In this document: positions 8,428 through 16,331 of the stretch, piece after piece
Position numbering within the stretch: the first letter of the stretch is position 1
Layout of the letters: each line of letters opens with the position of its first letter
Assembly (NCBI GenBank): GCA_003599855.1
Contig: QZKG01000055.1
Location: 1 to 55,465, forward strand
Reading direction: 5' to 3'
Source: Gaiellales bacterium
Lineage (GTDB): Bacteria > Actinomycetota > Thermoleophilia > BMS3ABIN01
DNA length: 55,465 nt
Position numbers and translations under genes: made by a program
Notes under the pieces: model-generated
The model's database searches: none
The model's input: only the letters and a program-made list of their open reading frames with translations
What the model was told of the DNA's origin: nothing

Positions 8428-9066
8428 TCAGTGCCCGGCGATGACGCCGGCCTTGCGGCGGGTCCGCTGGCACATGGAAGCCGGGGACGGCGCCGCCTGG
8501 GCGTGCTTGAGGCGCTCCAGCAAGCGGCGACCGGCGCCTTCGCGCTGGGAGCGGCCGGTCTCGGCGCCTCCCAGTTCCAGTCGCATCATGGTGAGGCCTC
8601 CCAGGTCCTTCACGGGATAGAAACCGCAGTCGCCCAGGAACCTGCGGTCGAACAGCCGGCAGTCGCCGCCGTCGGCGCTGTGGCAAAAGGCGTCGAGCTG
8701 CTCCACCTCCAGCTCCTTGAGTTCGGCCACGGCGGCCATCAGCAGGCTCTTGCGGATGGAGTCGAACCCCTCGACGGCAACCATGCCGCAAGCGAGCAGG
8801 AACGAGTCCCTGATGTCACGGCCGGCTATCTCCCGGGCGCGGGGATAGAGCCCCGCGGGGCCGAACTGGATGAAGCCCAGGAGCTCCCCGTCGCCGGTGG
8901 CGACCTTGCCCCAGAAGCCCGTCTCGTCGCCGGCCGCCTCCATCCATGACCCGGCGTCCAGGTCGGACCAGCCGTCGTCGAAACCCTGCCACCAGCCGCA
9001 GGCGCGGCATTCTTCCGGAAGCAGCGCTGCCCCGCCCCCATCCAGGTTTTCTACCAGAAAACGCAT
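8428..9066 (-). CDS. GNAT-family N-acetyltransferase-like protein
   Basis: A 212-aa protein with a GNAT-like middle part: WGKVATGDGELLGFIQFGP resembles strands beta2-beta4 and SFLLACGMVAVEGFDSIRKS the acetyl-CoA-binding region, although a clean Q/RxxGxG/A loop is not obvious. An N-terminal LPEECRACGWWQG has two cysteines that could bind metal. The C-terminal 30 residues are basic and unlike the family. It is transcribed away from the trehalose operon end (35 nt, convergent) and follows the phosphoesterase gene on the same strand. Substrate unknown. Confidence 0.6.
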   Translation of the reverse strand: MRFLVENLDGGGAALLPEECRACGWWQGFDDGWSDLDAGSWMEAAGDETGFWGKVATGDGELLGFIQFGPAGLYPRAREIAGRDIRDSFLLACGMVAVEGFDSIRKSLLMAAVAELKELEVEQLDAFCHSADGGDCRLFDRRFLGDCGFYPVKDLGGLTMMRLELGGAETGRSQREGAGRRLLERLKHAQAAPSPASMCQRTRRKAGVIAGH

Positions 9067-9114
9067 GTCGCAATCATCCTGATCTTGGTTCGAGAGCCTG
9101 TCAGGCCATGGCTA

Positions 9115-9143
9115 ATTATATCCGATGGCCGGATTCTCTAACA
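9115..9143 (-). promoter_or_regulatory. Putative promoter of the acetyltransferase gene
   Basis: On the minus strand a perfect TATAAT (9120-9115) is preceded after 17 nt by TGTTAG (9143-9138). The poor -35 lowers confidence. It overlaps the end of the phosphoesterase gene. Confidence 0.45.
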
Positions 9144-10115
9144 GGCTGGCGACGTGCCGGCGCCGGTCCCGGCAGCTAGCCGGATGACCGTGACCTCGGG
9201 GCGGCTCAGCAAGCGGAAGGGCAGCAGGGTGGTGCCGACTCCGCGGGAGACGTGCATGATGGCTGCGCCCGTCCGGTAGACACCGTCGCCGTAGTCGGAG
9301 CCGGAGGAGGAGAGGAGGATCTTGCCCCCGGGGCGCGGGATGCAGATCTGCCCGCCGTGGGTGTGCCCTGCCAGCACCAGCTGGTAATCGCCGCTTTCCA
9401 GGCCCGCAACGGCGTCGGGGGAGTGGCTGAGCAGGATGCGCAGGTCGGCAGCATCGTCGAATTGCCGCTTGGCGGCAGCGAGGTCGCCGTAGCCGTACTG
9501 GAAATCGTCGATGCCGCAGACCTGGACCTTCCCGCCGCCCATCTCCACCGAACGGCACTCGTTTGCCAGCAGCTCGACTCCGGCCCGGCTGAGGAGCTCA
9601 CGGGTGCGGCTGATCGTGGCGGCTTGCCGGCTGCCGTCCGGGGCCTCCCTTGCGCCCCGGTGACCCCGGCCCAGGAGTTTGAGCGCCAGGTCCTGCATCA
9701 CTGTCTTGCGCAGGCCGTGGTCGTGGTTGCCCAGCACCGCGAACTTGCCATAACGGGCCCCGATCTCACCCAGGCGGCTTACATAGGGTCCCAGCTCCTT
9801 CTTCTTGTCGGTCATGTCCCCGGTGAAGAGGACGAGGTCGGGGTCGCAGTCCTTCGCGGCGGCGATGAACTTGTCGAGGGCGCGGCTGCCGGGGCCGGGC
9901 GCGCCGGCATGCAGGTCGCTGGCGTGGAGTATCCTCATGCCCGCCAGCTCCTGGGGCAGCCCGGGGATGTCCAGCTCCAGGCGTCGCACCTGCAGCCACT
10001 GGGCTTCGAAAAGCATATAACCGGTGAGCGCCGCGCCCGCGCCGGCGCAGGCGGCGAGGGCGCGGCGGGCATGGCCCGGACGAAAGGCAAGGGTTTTTTG
10101 CGGTCTCTTCTTCAT
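9138..10115 (-). CDS. Membrane-anchored YkuE-type metallophosphoesterase
   Basis: A 325-aa calcineurin-like phosphoesterase. A basic N-terminus and one hydrophobic segment (about residues 17-37) should anchor it in the membrane or export it. The binuclear metal site is complete: ASDLHAG, FTGDMTD, LGNHDHG, LSHSPD and AGHTHGGQ. It is close to the YkuE/LpxH-like group often described as acting on phospholipids or envelope phosphodiesters. It lies 108 nt downstream of the small YtxH gene on the same strand. Substrate not known. Confidence 0.85.
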   Translation of the reverse strand: MKKRPQKTLAFRPGHARRALAACAGAGAALTGYMLFEAQWLQVRRLELDIPGLPQELAGMRILHASDLHAGAPGPGSRALDKFIAAAKDCDPDLVLFTGDMTDKKKELGPYVSRLGEIGARYGKFAVLGNHDHGLRKTVMQDLALKLLGRGHRGAREAPDGSRQAATISRTRELLSRAGVELLANECRSVEMGGGKVQVCGIDDFQYGYGDLAAAKRQFDDAADLRILLSHSPDAVAGLESGDYQLVLAGHTHGGQICIPRPGGKILLSSSGSDYGDGVYRTGAAIMHVSRGVGTTLLPFRLLSRPEVTVIRLAAGTGAGTSPAC

Positions 10116-10223
10116 GGGAGCGGGGCGCCGGCGGCGCCTGGATCATGCTTGCGGCGCCCGGGCGTCCTGTCCGGCCTGCCGGGCATCCGGACCTTGAAAG
10201 GGCGCGGGGCCGCGGAGCGGCGC

Positions 10224-10484
10224 TCAGCCCTCCTGCTGGGCCTCTATCTCGGCCTTGAGGCGTTCACGCGTCTCCTCGATCCTCTGCTGCAGGTCCTCCT
10301 TGAGCGCCTCGTCGTCCATCTGCGGCCTGTCGGCCTCGCTGCCGGGCTCGTGGAGGACGTCGCCCTGATGGCCGAACAGCTCCTGCCTGACCTCCCGGCC
10401 CGACTTGGGGGCAAGGGCGACGCCGGCTGCCGCCCCGATGCCGGCGCCCAGCATAAACAGGCCGCATCTCTTGCAAAGACCCAT
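10224..10484 (-). CDS. Small YtxH-like membrane protein
   Basis: An 86-aa protein: short N-terminal transmembrane segment (LFMLGAGIGAAAGVALAP) followed by the YtxH hallmark APKSGREVRQEL, then a charged helix ending QQRIEETRERLKAEIEAQ. YtxH proteins are general-stress-associated membrane proteins of unknown function. ATG 10484 is preferred because AGGAGG lies 7 nt upstream; a TTG one codon earlier is the alternative. The tail motif RIEETRxRLKA recurs twice in the long YtxH-like protein at 17341-18471, so the two are probably related. Confidence 0.75.
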   Translation of the reverse strand: MGLCKRCGLFMLGAGIGAAAGVALAPKSGREVRQELFGHQGDVLHEPGSEADRPQMDDEALKEDLQQRIEETRERLKAEIEAQQEG

Positions 10485-10522
10485 CAAAAACCTCCTCTAA
10501 GGCAAGTTAAGCTGGAGCCTCA

Positions 10523-10551
10523 ATTCTAGTCACTCGCTCCACCGCCCGCAA
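10523..10551 (-). promoter_or_regulatory. Promoter of the small YtxH gene
   Basis: Minus strand: TTGCGG (10551-10546), 17-nt spacer, TAGAAT (10528-10523). About 30 nt of leader with AGGAGG before ATG 10484. Confidence 0.6.
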
Positions 10552-10582
10552 GGAGCAGTGTTCCCCGGAGCCAGCCGGAGGG

Positions 10583-10588
10583 TATAGT
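10583..10588 (+). promoter_or_regulatory. Putative -10 of lemA-htpX
   Basis: TATAGT, without a convincing -35, about 165 nt before the lemA start. Confidence 0.3.
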
Positions 10589-10752
10589 CAATACCGACAG
10601 CGTGAGCGCCAGAGGTGGAACGGGCAGGAATAGCCCCAATGGCCATGGAAGAATATCTGGGCGCCCGCCGGGCGTCCTGTGAGGCCGGCGGCTCCCTGCG
10701 CCGGGCCACCACGGCAAGAGACGCTCCCATCGGGGGGCGCGAAAGGAGGAAC

Positions 10753-11307
10753 ATGGTCGCGGGAATCATTGTCGCGGGCGCCATCGTGCTGCTGCTCTTG
10801 GCGATTGTGCTCATCTACAACTCGCTGGTGCGGCTGCGCAACCGGGTGGATAATTCCTGGAAGCAGATAGACGTGCAGCTCAAGCGGCGCTACGACCTCA
10901 TCCCCAACCTGGTGGAAGTGGTCAAGGATTACATGTCCTATGAGAAGGAAGTGCTGGAGAACGTCACCAGGGCACGCTCCCAGGCGATGCAGGCCACCGG
11001 CCCCGCCGAGCAGGGGAAGGCGGAGAACATGCTCACCGACGCTCTCAAGTCGCTCTTCGCGGTGGCGGAGAACTACCCCGACCTCAAGGCCAACCAGAAC
11101 GTCATGAGCCTGCAGGAGGAGCTGACCTCCACCGAGAACAAGATCGCCTTCGCGCGGCAGCTCTATAACGACACCGTGATGACTTACAACAACAAGATCC
11201 AGACGGTGCCGTCCAACGTGGTCGCCGGGGCATTCGGCTTCAAGGAGCGGGAGTACTTCGAGGTGCCGGAGGAGGAAAAAGAGGCGGTGAAGGTCGACCT
11301 GCGCTAG
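10753..11307 (+). CDS. lemA: LemA family protein
   Basis: A 184-aa LemA protein: one N-terminal transmembrane helix (residues 2-24) followed by the helical LemA core with [20 protein letters not shown], the strongly conserved [17 protein letters not shown], and [19 protein letters not shown]. The role is unknown in general; LemA genes commonly sit beside the protease gene htpX, as here (21 nt apart). GAAAGGAGGAAC directly before ATG 10753 fixes the start, although the open frame begins 46 codons earlier. Probably a membrane quality-control or stress pair with HtpX. Confidence 0.93.
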   Translation: MVAGIIVAGAIVLLLLAIVLIYNSLVRLRNRVDNSWKQIDVQLKRRYDLIPNLVEVVKDYMSYEKEVLENVTRARSQAMQATGPAEQGKAENMLTDALKSLFAVAENYPDLKANQNVMSLQEELTSTENKIAFARQLYNDTVMTYNNKIQTVPSNVVAGAFGFKEREYFEVPEEEKEAVKVDLR

Positions 11308-11328
11308 GCGGGGGGACACGGCTTTCCC

Positions 11329-12240
11329 ATGTACGAGCAGATTGCCAGAAACAGGCGGCTGTCGCTGCTGTTGATCGCGGTGGTGGCGGCGCTCATGGTG
11401 GTGATGGGCTACGTCATCGGCGTAGCCACGGGCATCAGCTGGTTCGGCCTGGTCATCGCCGGCGCCCTGGCCCTCGTCATGAGCCTGACCGGGTACTACA
11501 AGGGCGACAGGATCGTACTGGCTGCCAGCCGTGCCCGGCGGGTGACCCATGACGAGGAGCCTCAGCTCTATAACGTCGTGGAGGAGATGTCCATCGCCTC
11601 GGGCAACCCGATGCCTGCTGTCTACGTCATCGACGATACCGCCACCAATGCCTTCGCCACCGGCAGGAACCCCGAACACGCCTCCATCGCCGTCACCTCC
11701 GGGCTGATCCAGAAGCTCAATCGCGAGGAGCTGCAGGGGGTGGTCGCCCACGAGATGTCCCACGTGCGCAACTACGACATCCTCTATGCCACGCTGGTGG
11801 GGATCATGGTGGGCACCATCGTCCTGATGGCGGATTTCTTCCTGCGCTGGGGCTTCTGGGGCGGGGGCGGGCGCCGCAGCAAGGGGGGCGGTCAGGCGGC
11901 GATAGTCTTCCTGGTCATCGGCATCGTCATGGCCATCGTCGCGCCCATCGCTGCCCGCATGGTGCAGCTGGCCATCTCCCGGCGCCGCGAGTCGCTGGCG
12001 GACGCCTCGGCGGTGGAGCTGACCCGCAACCCCAACGGCCTTGCCGACGCCCTGGAGAAGATCTCCCGGGACCAGGAGGTGCTGGAGGTCGCCAACCGGG
12101 CCACTGCCCACCTCTATATCGCGAACCCCGTCAAGAACTTCGAGAAGCGCGCCAGCAGGATGTTCAGCACCCATCCCCCCATCGAGATGCGCATCCAGGT
12201 CCTCAGGGCCATGGCCTCGGGTGCGCCGATGCCGTCCTGA
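11329..12240 (+). CDS. htpX: HtpX-like M48 membrane zinc metalloprotease
   Basis: A 303-aa integral membrane protease. Two N-terminal membrane segments (about 15-57) are followed by the zinc motif HEMSHVRNYD (HExxH), then two more segments (about 160-215) and the third-ligand region RRRESLADASAVELTRNP (ExxxD). It degrades damaged membrane proteins in the cytoplasmic membrane. The C-terminal STHPPIEMRIQVLRAM is the usual end of the family. GGGGGGA lies before ATG 11329. It forms a two-gene unit with lemA. Confidence 0.95.
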   Translation: MYEQIARNRRLSLLLIAVVAALMVVMGYVIGVATGISWFGLVIAGALALVMSLTGYYKGDRIVLAASRARRVTHDEEPQLYNVVEEMSIASGNPMPAVYVIDDTATNAFATGRNPEHASIAVTSGLIQKLNREELQGVVAHEMSHVRNYDILYATLVGIMVGTIVLMADFFLRWGFWGGGGRRSKGGGQAAIVFLVIGIVMAIVAPIAARMVQLAISRRRESLADASAVELTRNPNGLADALEKISRDQEVLEVANRATAHLYIANPVKNFEKRASRMFSTHPPIEMRIQVLRAMASGAPMPS

Positions 12241-12266
12241 CCTCTCTTCGGCCGCCGGCCCGAAGC

Positions 12267-12295
12267 TTGCGCCGGCAGCCGCCGGACGGTAGAAT
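12267..12295 (+). promoter_or_regulatory. Putative promoter of radC
   Basis: TTGCGC (12267-12272), 17-nt spacer, TAGAAT (12290-12295). The leader to ATG 12355 is about 50 nt. Confidence 0.5.
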
Positions 12296-12354
12296 CACAT
12301 CCCACCCACTCGCCCGACCCCCCACGGCCCGTCACTTCCCGGAAAGAGGCGTGT

Positions 12355-13017
12355 ATGGAATACGGCCTACCCTGTAACGGCAGTGGCGGATGCGGGGAGG
12401 CGCCCGTCCCCGCCGTGGAGATGTACGACCACGAGCTCATCAGCGTCATCCTGGGCTCCCGGGCCGCCGGCGGCGAGCTGGCCCGTTGCTCTGAGAGCTT
12501 CTTCGCCATGTACTCCGGGCGCGCCCTGTCGCCGCTGTCAGCCGAGGAGATCAGCTCCGGGTGCGGCTTGTCCGAGAAGCAGGCAGCGCGGCTCTCGGCG
12601 GCCGTGGAGCTGGCCCGAAGGCTGTTATGGCCCGATGACGGCGCCGGCCCCATCCGCTCGCCCCGGGATGCCTGCCGGGCCGCTGCCCACATCCGGGCAG
12701 CCGAGAAGGAGCACTTCATCGCCCTCTATCTCAATGCCAGGAACGCGGTCATCGGTGAGGAGACTATCTCCATCGGCAGCCTCAACGCCAACATCGTCCA
12801 TCCCAGGGAGGTCTTCCGCCCCGCCGTCCTCAGCGCCGCGGCGGCCGTGATCCTGGCCCATAACCACCCTTCGGGGGACGTGACGCCCAGCCAGGAGGAC
12901 CTCAACCTGACGGCGCGGCTGGTGGATGCCGGCAAGATCCTGGGCATCGAGGTGCTGGACCACCTGATAGTCGCCGAGAACCGTTTTATCAGCCTGAGGA
13001 GTGAATCCTACCTCTGA
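12355..13017 (+). CDS. radC: RadC-family JAB/MPN-domain protein
   Basis: A 220-aa protein with an N-terminal helix-hairpin-helix-like region (MYDHELISVILGSRAAG, resembling the family SxxELLAxLLxxG) and a C-terminal JAMM metalloprotease-like domain with the full motif HNHPSGDVTPSQED and upstream Glu in EKEHFIALYLNARN. RadC is annotated as a DNA-repair protein, but its biochemical activity remains unclear. It is the last gene before the AT-rich DnaA-box region and reads toward it. The first 20 residues (Cys/Gly-rich) are less conserved, so the true start could be the later ATG 12421. Confidence 0.9.
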   Translation: MEYGLPCNGSGGCGEAPVPAVEMYDHELISVILGSRAAGGELARCSESFFAMYSGRALSPLSAEEISSGCGLSEKQAARLSAAVELARRLLWPDDGAGPIRSPRDACRAAAHIRAAEKEHFIALYLNARNAVIGEETISIGSLNANIVHPREVFRPAVLSAAAAVILAHNHPSGDVTPSQEDLNLTARLVDAGKILGIEVLDHLIVAENRFISLRSESYL

Positions 13018-13066
13018 GGGCGGTTCCGGCGGCAAACCGGTCAATTCATGATCTTTTAGTCATGTT

Positions 13067-13303
13067 TGTGGATAACTTTTTTTCCTGCAGTGTCCGGGGC
13101 GGTGGCGGTAAAACCTGACAAGCACATTGTTGATGTAAAAAACAATATTCATTTCTGCATGAGAAACAAGTCCATGTTTTGCAGGCATTTTATTTTTTTC
13201 GTAGGTTCCCTACTCACATTGTCGGTTTTTTACCCGAAGCGGTTTTCAACCCCCTTTTGTGCCCTGACCATGAGAATCCGCCGAGTTATCCACACTATCC
13301 ACA
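13067..13303. other. Candidate oriC: AT-rich region with DnaA boxes
   Basis: The 386-bp gap between radC and rpmH is markedly AT-rich in a GC-rich window. It holds a perfect DnaA box TTATCCACA at 13286-13294, a directly adjoining one-mismatch copy CTATCCACA at 13295-13303, and a perfect inverted box TGTGGATAA at 13067-13075. The boxes flank an A/T-run segment (about 13135-13235). In many bacteria oriC lies between rpmH and dnaA; here dnaA is absent and radC takes its place. The alternative is DnaA control of the rpmH promoter. No other gene is convincing in this gap. Confidence 0.55.
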
Positions 13304-13342
13304 TCAGTGCATAATCGGGGGGCGGATATGGACGCGTCAAAG

Positions 13343-13372
13343 TTGACTTTACTTTGATGCTATATGTATACT
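13343..13372 (+). promoter_or_regulatory. Strong sigma70-type promoter of rpmH
   Basis: TTGACT (13343-13348), 18-nt spacer, TATACT (13367-13372). It lies 31 nt before the rpmH start and probably drives rpmH-rnpA-yidD-yidC-jag. Confidence 0.8.
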
Positions 13373-13403
13373 GACTGGTCGGTTTAGCTATAAAGGGACG
13401 AAC

Positions 13404-13538
13404 TTGAAAAGAACATACCAGCCGAACAAGAGAAAACGGAAGAAGACCCACGGGTTCCGCGTCCGCATGAGCACCAAGGCGGGCCGCCGTGTACTCAAGC
13501 GGCGTCGCGCAAAGGGCAGGAAGAGGCTGTCGGCCTAG
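13404..13538 (+). CDS. rpmH: 50S ribosomal protein L34
   Basis: A 44-aa basic protein with the complete L34 sequence pattern: [20 protein letters not shown], then [20 protein letters not shown] and a short end LSA. It belongs to the large ribosomal subunit. The start is TTG 13404 with AAAGGGA upstream; the first ATG lies well inside the conserved region, so TTG is compelling. It is the first gene of the classic rpmH-rnpA-yidD-yidC-jag cluster, 21 nt before rnpA. Confidence 0.97.
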   Translation: MKRTYQPNKRKRKKTHGFRVRMSTKAGRRVLKRRRAKGRKRLSA

Positions 13539-13559
13539 CCGGGAACCGCGACGCAAGCC

Positions 13560-13928
13560 TTGGATAAAAAGAGTCGACTCACCCGGTCAGCCGATTTCCA
13601 GCGGGTGTACCGCAAGGGCAAGTCGGTTGCCGGTCGGCAGGCGGTACTGTACTATTTTGACCGTACCGACGAGAGCGGAGAGGAAGGCCCTCGTCTGGGC
13701 ATCTCCGTCTCGAGGAAAGTGGGCGGCGCTGTTGTGCGCAACCAGGTGAAGCGGGTGATCAAGGAGGCATTCGCCCGTTTCCAGCAACAGGTAGCCCCCG
13801 ATTTTGATTACGTTATCATCGCCCGCCCCGGGCTGGCGAACTTCATAGAAGAGAGCCGGTTCGAGGACGTGGTCGAGACGCTGTCCGATCTCTTCCAGCG
13901 GGCTGACCTGACGCGGGATACTGATTGA
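13560..13928 (+). CDS. rnpA: Ribonuclease P protein component
   Basis: A 122-aa protein that binds RNase P RNA for 5' maturation of tRNAs. The family signature is clear: RLTRSADFQRVYRKGKSVAG at the start, RLGISVSRKVGGAVVRNQVK (the RNR-type RNA-binding motif, here VVRNQVKRVIKEAF) and DYVIIARPGLA. The start is TTG 13560, as for its neighbours rpmH and yidD. One base separates it from yidD, so translation is probably coupled. Confidence 0.97.
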   Translation: MDKKSRLTRSADFQRVYRKGKSVAGRQAVLYYFDRTDESGEEGPRLGISVSRKVGGAVVRNQVKRVIKEAFARFQQQVAPDFDYVIIARPGLANFIEESRFEDVVETLSDLFQRADLTRDTD

Positions 13929-13929
13929 T

Positions 13930-14151
13930 TTGAAACGAATCGCCATCTTTTTCATCAGTCTCTACCAGAGGCTGGTATCGCCACTGACACCGCGGCGCTG
14001 TAAATACCATCCCACCTGTTCCCAGTACTCGGTAGACGCGATCAGGGAGTGGGGGGTCTTCAGGGGCATCAGCATGTCGGCGTGGCGGGTGCTCAGGTGC
14101 AACCCGTTCTCCCACGGCGGCTTCGACCCTGTGAGGAGGCGGCCGCGGTGA
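13930..14151 (+). CDS. yidD: YidD membrane protein insertion efficiency factor
   Basis: A 73-aa protein with the full YidD signature: ISLYQRLVSPL, CKYHPTCSQYSVDAIREWG and RCNPFSHGGFDPV. YidD sits at the membrane via an N-terminal amphipathic helix and assists YidC-dependent insertion. It begins at TTG 13930, one base after rnpA, and its stop TGA overlaps the yidC start GTG (GTGA), which indicates translational coupling. Confidence 0.96.
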   Translation: MKRIAIFFISLYQRLVSPLTPRRCKYHPTCSQYSVDAIREWGVFRGISMSAWRVLRCNPFSHGGFDPVRRRPR

Positions 14152-14951
14152 CCGACGCCTTATCCTTCATAATCGAGCCCCTCAGGGCGATCCTCGAAGC
14201 CATCCACTCGGTGATCGCCGGCGCCCCCTACGCCTGGGGTTTCTCGATCATCATCCTGACGGTGCTCATCCGGATCGTGCTGATCCCGCTGACGGTCAAG
14301 CAGTACACTTCCATGCGCGCGATGCAGAAGCTGCAGCCGGAGATCAAGAAGCTGCAGGCGAAATACAAGGACGACCGTCAGAAGATGAACGAAGAGCTGA
14401 TGAAGTTCTACCGGGAGAACAAGGTCAATCCCTTCGGCTCCTGCCTGCCGCTCCTGTTGCAGATGCCCATCTTCCTGGCGCTCTTCTACATGCTGCGCAG
14501 CGAGTCCCTGCTGCAGGGCCAGCCGTTCTTCTGGATCTCTGACATCAGCCAGGCCGACCCCTACAAGATCCTGGTGGTCCTGTTCGTGGGCACGCAGTTC
14601 CTTTCCAGCAAGCTGATGTCCACCTCGGTGGACAAGAACCAGCAGATCATGATGCTGGCGCTGCCGCTCGTCTTCGGTGTCATGTTCTTTTTCTGGCCGT
14701 TCCCGGCCGGGGTGCTGATCTACTGGGTGACGACCAACGTGTGGTCAGTCGGCCAGCAGCTGGTGGTGATGAAGATTATCAAGGCCAGGGAGGCTGATGA
14801 GCCCGAGCCCGCGCCTTCAGGGAAGAAGGCTAAGGGCGGGGCCGGAGCGGCTGAAGCGGCCCGCAAGACCGGAGGCAAGAATGTCGGAAAATCAGGAGCA
14901 GGATCAGGCGCAAAACGAAAGCCCGGTCAGAAGTCGAAGAGCAAGGGCTGA
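14148..14951 (+). CDS. yidC: YidC/Oxa1 membrane protein insertase
   Basis: A 267-aa Gram-positive-type YidC without the large periplasmic domain. Segments: membrane helix 1 (about 22-45, GFSIIILTVLIRIVLIPLTV, with the conserved Arg of the hydrophilic groove), the cytoplasmic helical hairpin (residues 50-85), NPFGSCLPLLLQMPIFLALF, then further helices ending with the YidC signature PAGVLIYWVTTNVWSVGQQ. The C-terminus is Lys/Gly/Ala-rich and basic, fitting ribosome binding. GTG 14148 overlaps the yidD stop, with GAGGAGG upstream. The jag start lies inside its last 71 bases. Confidence 0.96.
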   Translation: MTDALSFIIEPLRAILEAIHSVIAGAPYAWGFSIIILTVLIRIVLIPLTVKQYTSMRAMQKLQPEIKKLQAKYKDDRQKMNEELMKFYRENKVNPFGSCLPLLLQMPIFLALFYMLRSESLLQGQPFFWISDISQADPYKILVVLFVGTQFLSSKLMSTSVDKNQQIMMLALPLVFGVMFFFWPFPAGVLIYWVTTNVWSVGQQLVVMKIIKAREADEPEPAPSGKKAKGGAGAAEAARKTGGKNVGKSGAGSGAKRKPGQKSKSKG

Positions 14952-15636
14952 GGGCGAAGGCAAGACCACTTCAGAGGCTTACGCGCAGGCGATGGCCCGC
15001 CTTGAGGAGCAGGCAGGCGAGTTTGATGTCGAGGACGTGGACGTAGCCGTCATCTCCGAGGGTTCCAAGGGTTTCCTGGGGATGGGTTCCACCATGGCCC
15101 GCGTCGAGGTCAGCATCCTGGTCGAAGGTGAAGCCGGTGAAGAAGGGCCGGACGGCTTCGGGGACGAAGGGTCGGACGAGGAAGTCGCCGCGCGGCTGGA
15201 GGAATACCTGCACGTGGTCCTGAACGGCATCGGCATCGAAGCGGCGATCCGCATCTCCGACCGGGGAGAGGAGCTCATTGCCAACATCGAGGGCGACGAC
15301 CTCGGACTCTTCATCGGTCGCCACGGCCAGACGATGGACGCTGTCCAGTACCTCGCCAACGTCATCGTCTTCCGCAACTCAGACCGGCGTCAGCGGATCG
15401 TCATCGATGCCGAAGACTACCGCGGCCGCCGCATCGAGATCCTGCACGGGCTCGCCGACCGGGGAGCAAAGGAAGTATCCCAGGGTCGGCGGCAGTACGA
15501 ACTGAAGCCCATGAGCGCGTCGGAGAGGCGAATCATCCACGTCTACCTGCAGGACCGGGAGGGCATCGAGACTTACAGTGACGGCCGCGAGCCCTTCCGC
15601 CGCGTGATCATCGCCCGCTCCGGCAGCGGCAGCTGA
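14881..15636 (+). CDS. jag: Jag/KhpB RNA-binding protein (Jag_N-KH-R3H)
   Basis: A 251-aa cytoplasmic RNA-binding protein. An acidic linker start is followed by a Jag_N domain (TSEAYAQAMARLEEQAGEFD, VISEGSKGFLGMGS), a KH domain around residues 110-175 with GDDLGLFIGRHGQTMDAVQY (GRHG is the GxxG loop), and a C-terminal R3H domain (ASERRIIHVYLQDREGIETY, RxxxH). In other Gram-positives it pairs with KhpA and affects cell elongation. ATG 14881 follows GGAGG and overlaps yidC, so translation is coupled. Confidence 0.94.
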   Translation: MSENQEQDQAQNESPVRSRRARAEGEGKTTSEAYAQAMARLEEQAGEFDVEDVDVAVISEGSKGFLGMGSTMARVEVSILVEGEAGEEGPDGFGDEGSDEEVAARLEEYLHVVLNGIGIEAAIRISDRGEELIANIEGDDLGLFIGRHGQTMDAVQYLANVIVFRNSDRRQRIVIDAEDYRGRRIEILHGLADRGAKEVSQGRRQYELKPMSASERRIIHVYLQDREGIETYSDGREPFRRVIIARSGSGS

Positions 15637-15642
15637 ACAAGC

Positions 15643-15846
15643 TCACTCAGCCGGGTAACCGGCTTCGGTGATAGCCTGCCTGATGGCGTCCAGAGACACC
15701 ACGTTCTCGTCGTAGGTGACCTCGATCTTCTTGGTATCCGGGTCTGCGCTGATGGAGCTCACCCCGTCGAGGGCCTGTCCCGCGCTCTCCACAGCCATCT
15801 TGCAGTGGCCGCACGACATCTTGGGGGCGGTCAAGGTTGCCTGCAT
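15643..15846 (-). CDS. CopZ-like heavy-metal-associated chaperone
   Basis: A 67-aa HMA domain protein with the metal motif MSCGHC (usually MxCxxC) and the fold end QAITEAGYPAE. It should bind Cu(I) and hand it to a P1B ATPase; CopA at 47914 is a likely partner, although not adjacent. ATG 15846 has AAGGAGAAAG before it; the longer reading from 15906 adds 20 residues without similarity. The gene converges on jag with only 6 nt between the stops. Confidence 0.85.
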   Translation of the reverse strand: MQATLTAPKMSCGHCKMAVESAGQALDGVSSISADPDTKKIEVTYDENVVSLDAIRQAITEAGYPAE

Positions 15847-15994
15847 CGCTTTCTCCTTCTCTTGGTATTTTGGCCGTAACCGGCTAAAAATCGTGATTCC
15901 TTCCACTGTAAAAGGATATCAGAGCCCCGTGGAGAAAATAAGTGAACCATGGAAGGGCTTTCTGCCAGGAGGGGGAAGTGAGGAAAGGAATCTG

Positions 15995-16216
15995 ATGGGA
16001 GAGAGGTTGTTCGCAGGGTTGGGCGCAGCGGCCATGTCCGGCAGCGTCGAGCGCGAGTGTACGTGGTGCGAAGCGGCAGTGCCGCTGCCAGCGGGAGAGC
16101 TGGTGGGCGTCTGCATCAGTTGCGGCACGCTCGTGTTCCGCAATGATCTGGACAGACGCCGCGCAGCCAGGCGCGGCATGGTCCGCAGCCTGGAGGACGT
16201 GCCCACACCAGCGTAG
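15995..16216 (+). CDS. Small zinc-ribbon protein, function unknown
   Basis: A 73-aa protein with two CxxC knuckles, CTWC and CISC, 22 residues apart (ECTWCEAAVPLP, then LVGVCISCGTLVFRNDL). These probably bind one zinc. A basic C-terminus (DRRRAARRGMVRSLE) could contact nucleic acid. GGAAAGGA lies just before ATG 15995. It is followed 17 nt downstream by a strong terminator, so it is a separate short transcript. No named family is recognised. Confidence 0.6.
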   Translation: MGERLFAGLGAAAMSGSVERECTWCEAAVPLPAGELVGVCISCGTLVFRNDLDRRRAARRGMVRSLEDVPTPA

Positions 16217-16232
16217 GTTTTATTTCTTCTGG

Positions 16233-16260
16233 CGCCCGGCCCGGCCGGGCGTTTTTTTTT
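16233..16260 (+). terminator. Rho-independent terminator
   Basis: An 8-bp GC stem (CGCCCGGC pairing with GCCGGGCG across CCG, 16233-16251) is followed directly by nine T residues (16252-16260). Confidence 0.9.
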
Positions 16261-16319
16261 GCCGTAGCATCACCGGCGCCCTCGCAGCGCCTTCCCGTTC
16301 TTACGTCCGCGCGGCCTGC

Positions 16320-16325
16320 TAGCAT
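16320..16325 (+). promoter_or_regulatory. -10 element of yhaM
   Basis: TAGCAT ends 6 nt before ATG 16332, the geometry expected for a leaderless mRNA. No good -35 is visible. Confidence 0.4.
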
Positions 16326-16331
16326 GACCTC

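Noticed and set aside
9252..10529. 425-codon plus-strand frame across the phosphoesterase and YtxH genes
   Set aside because: Antisense to two recognisable genes; composition artefact of high GC.
10588..12174. 528-codon minus-strand open frame opposite lemA-htpX
   Set aside because: A mirror of two certain genes with biased composition and no motif.
13066..13314. 82-codon frame in the AT-rich radC-rpmH gap
   Set aside because: It spans the DnaA boxes, has no ribosome-binding site and is low-complexity Phe/His-rich; the region is better explained as regulatory.
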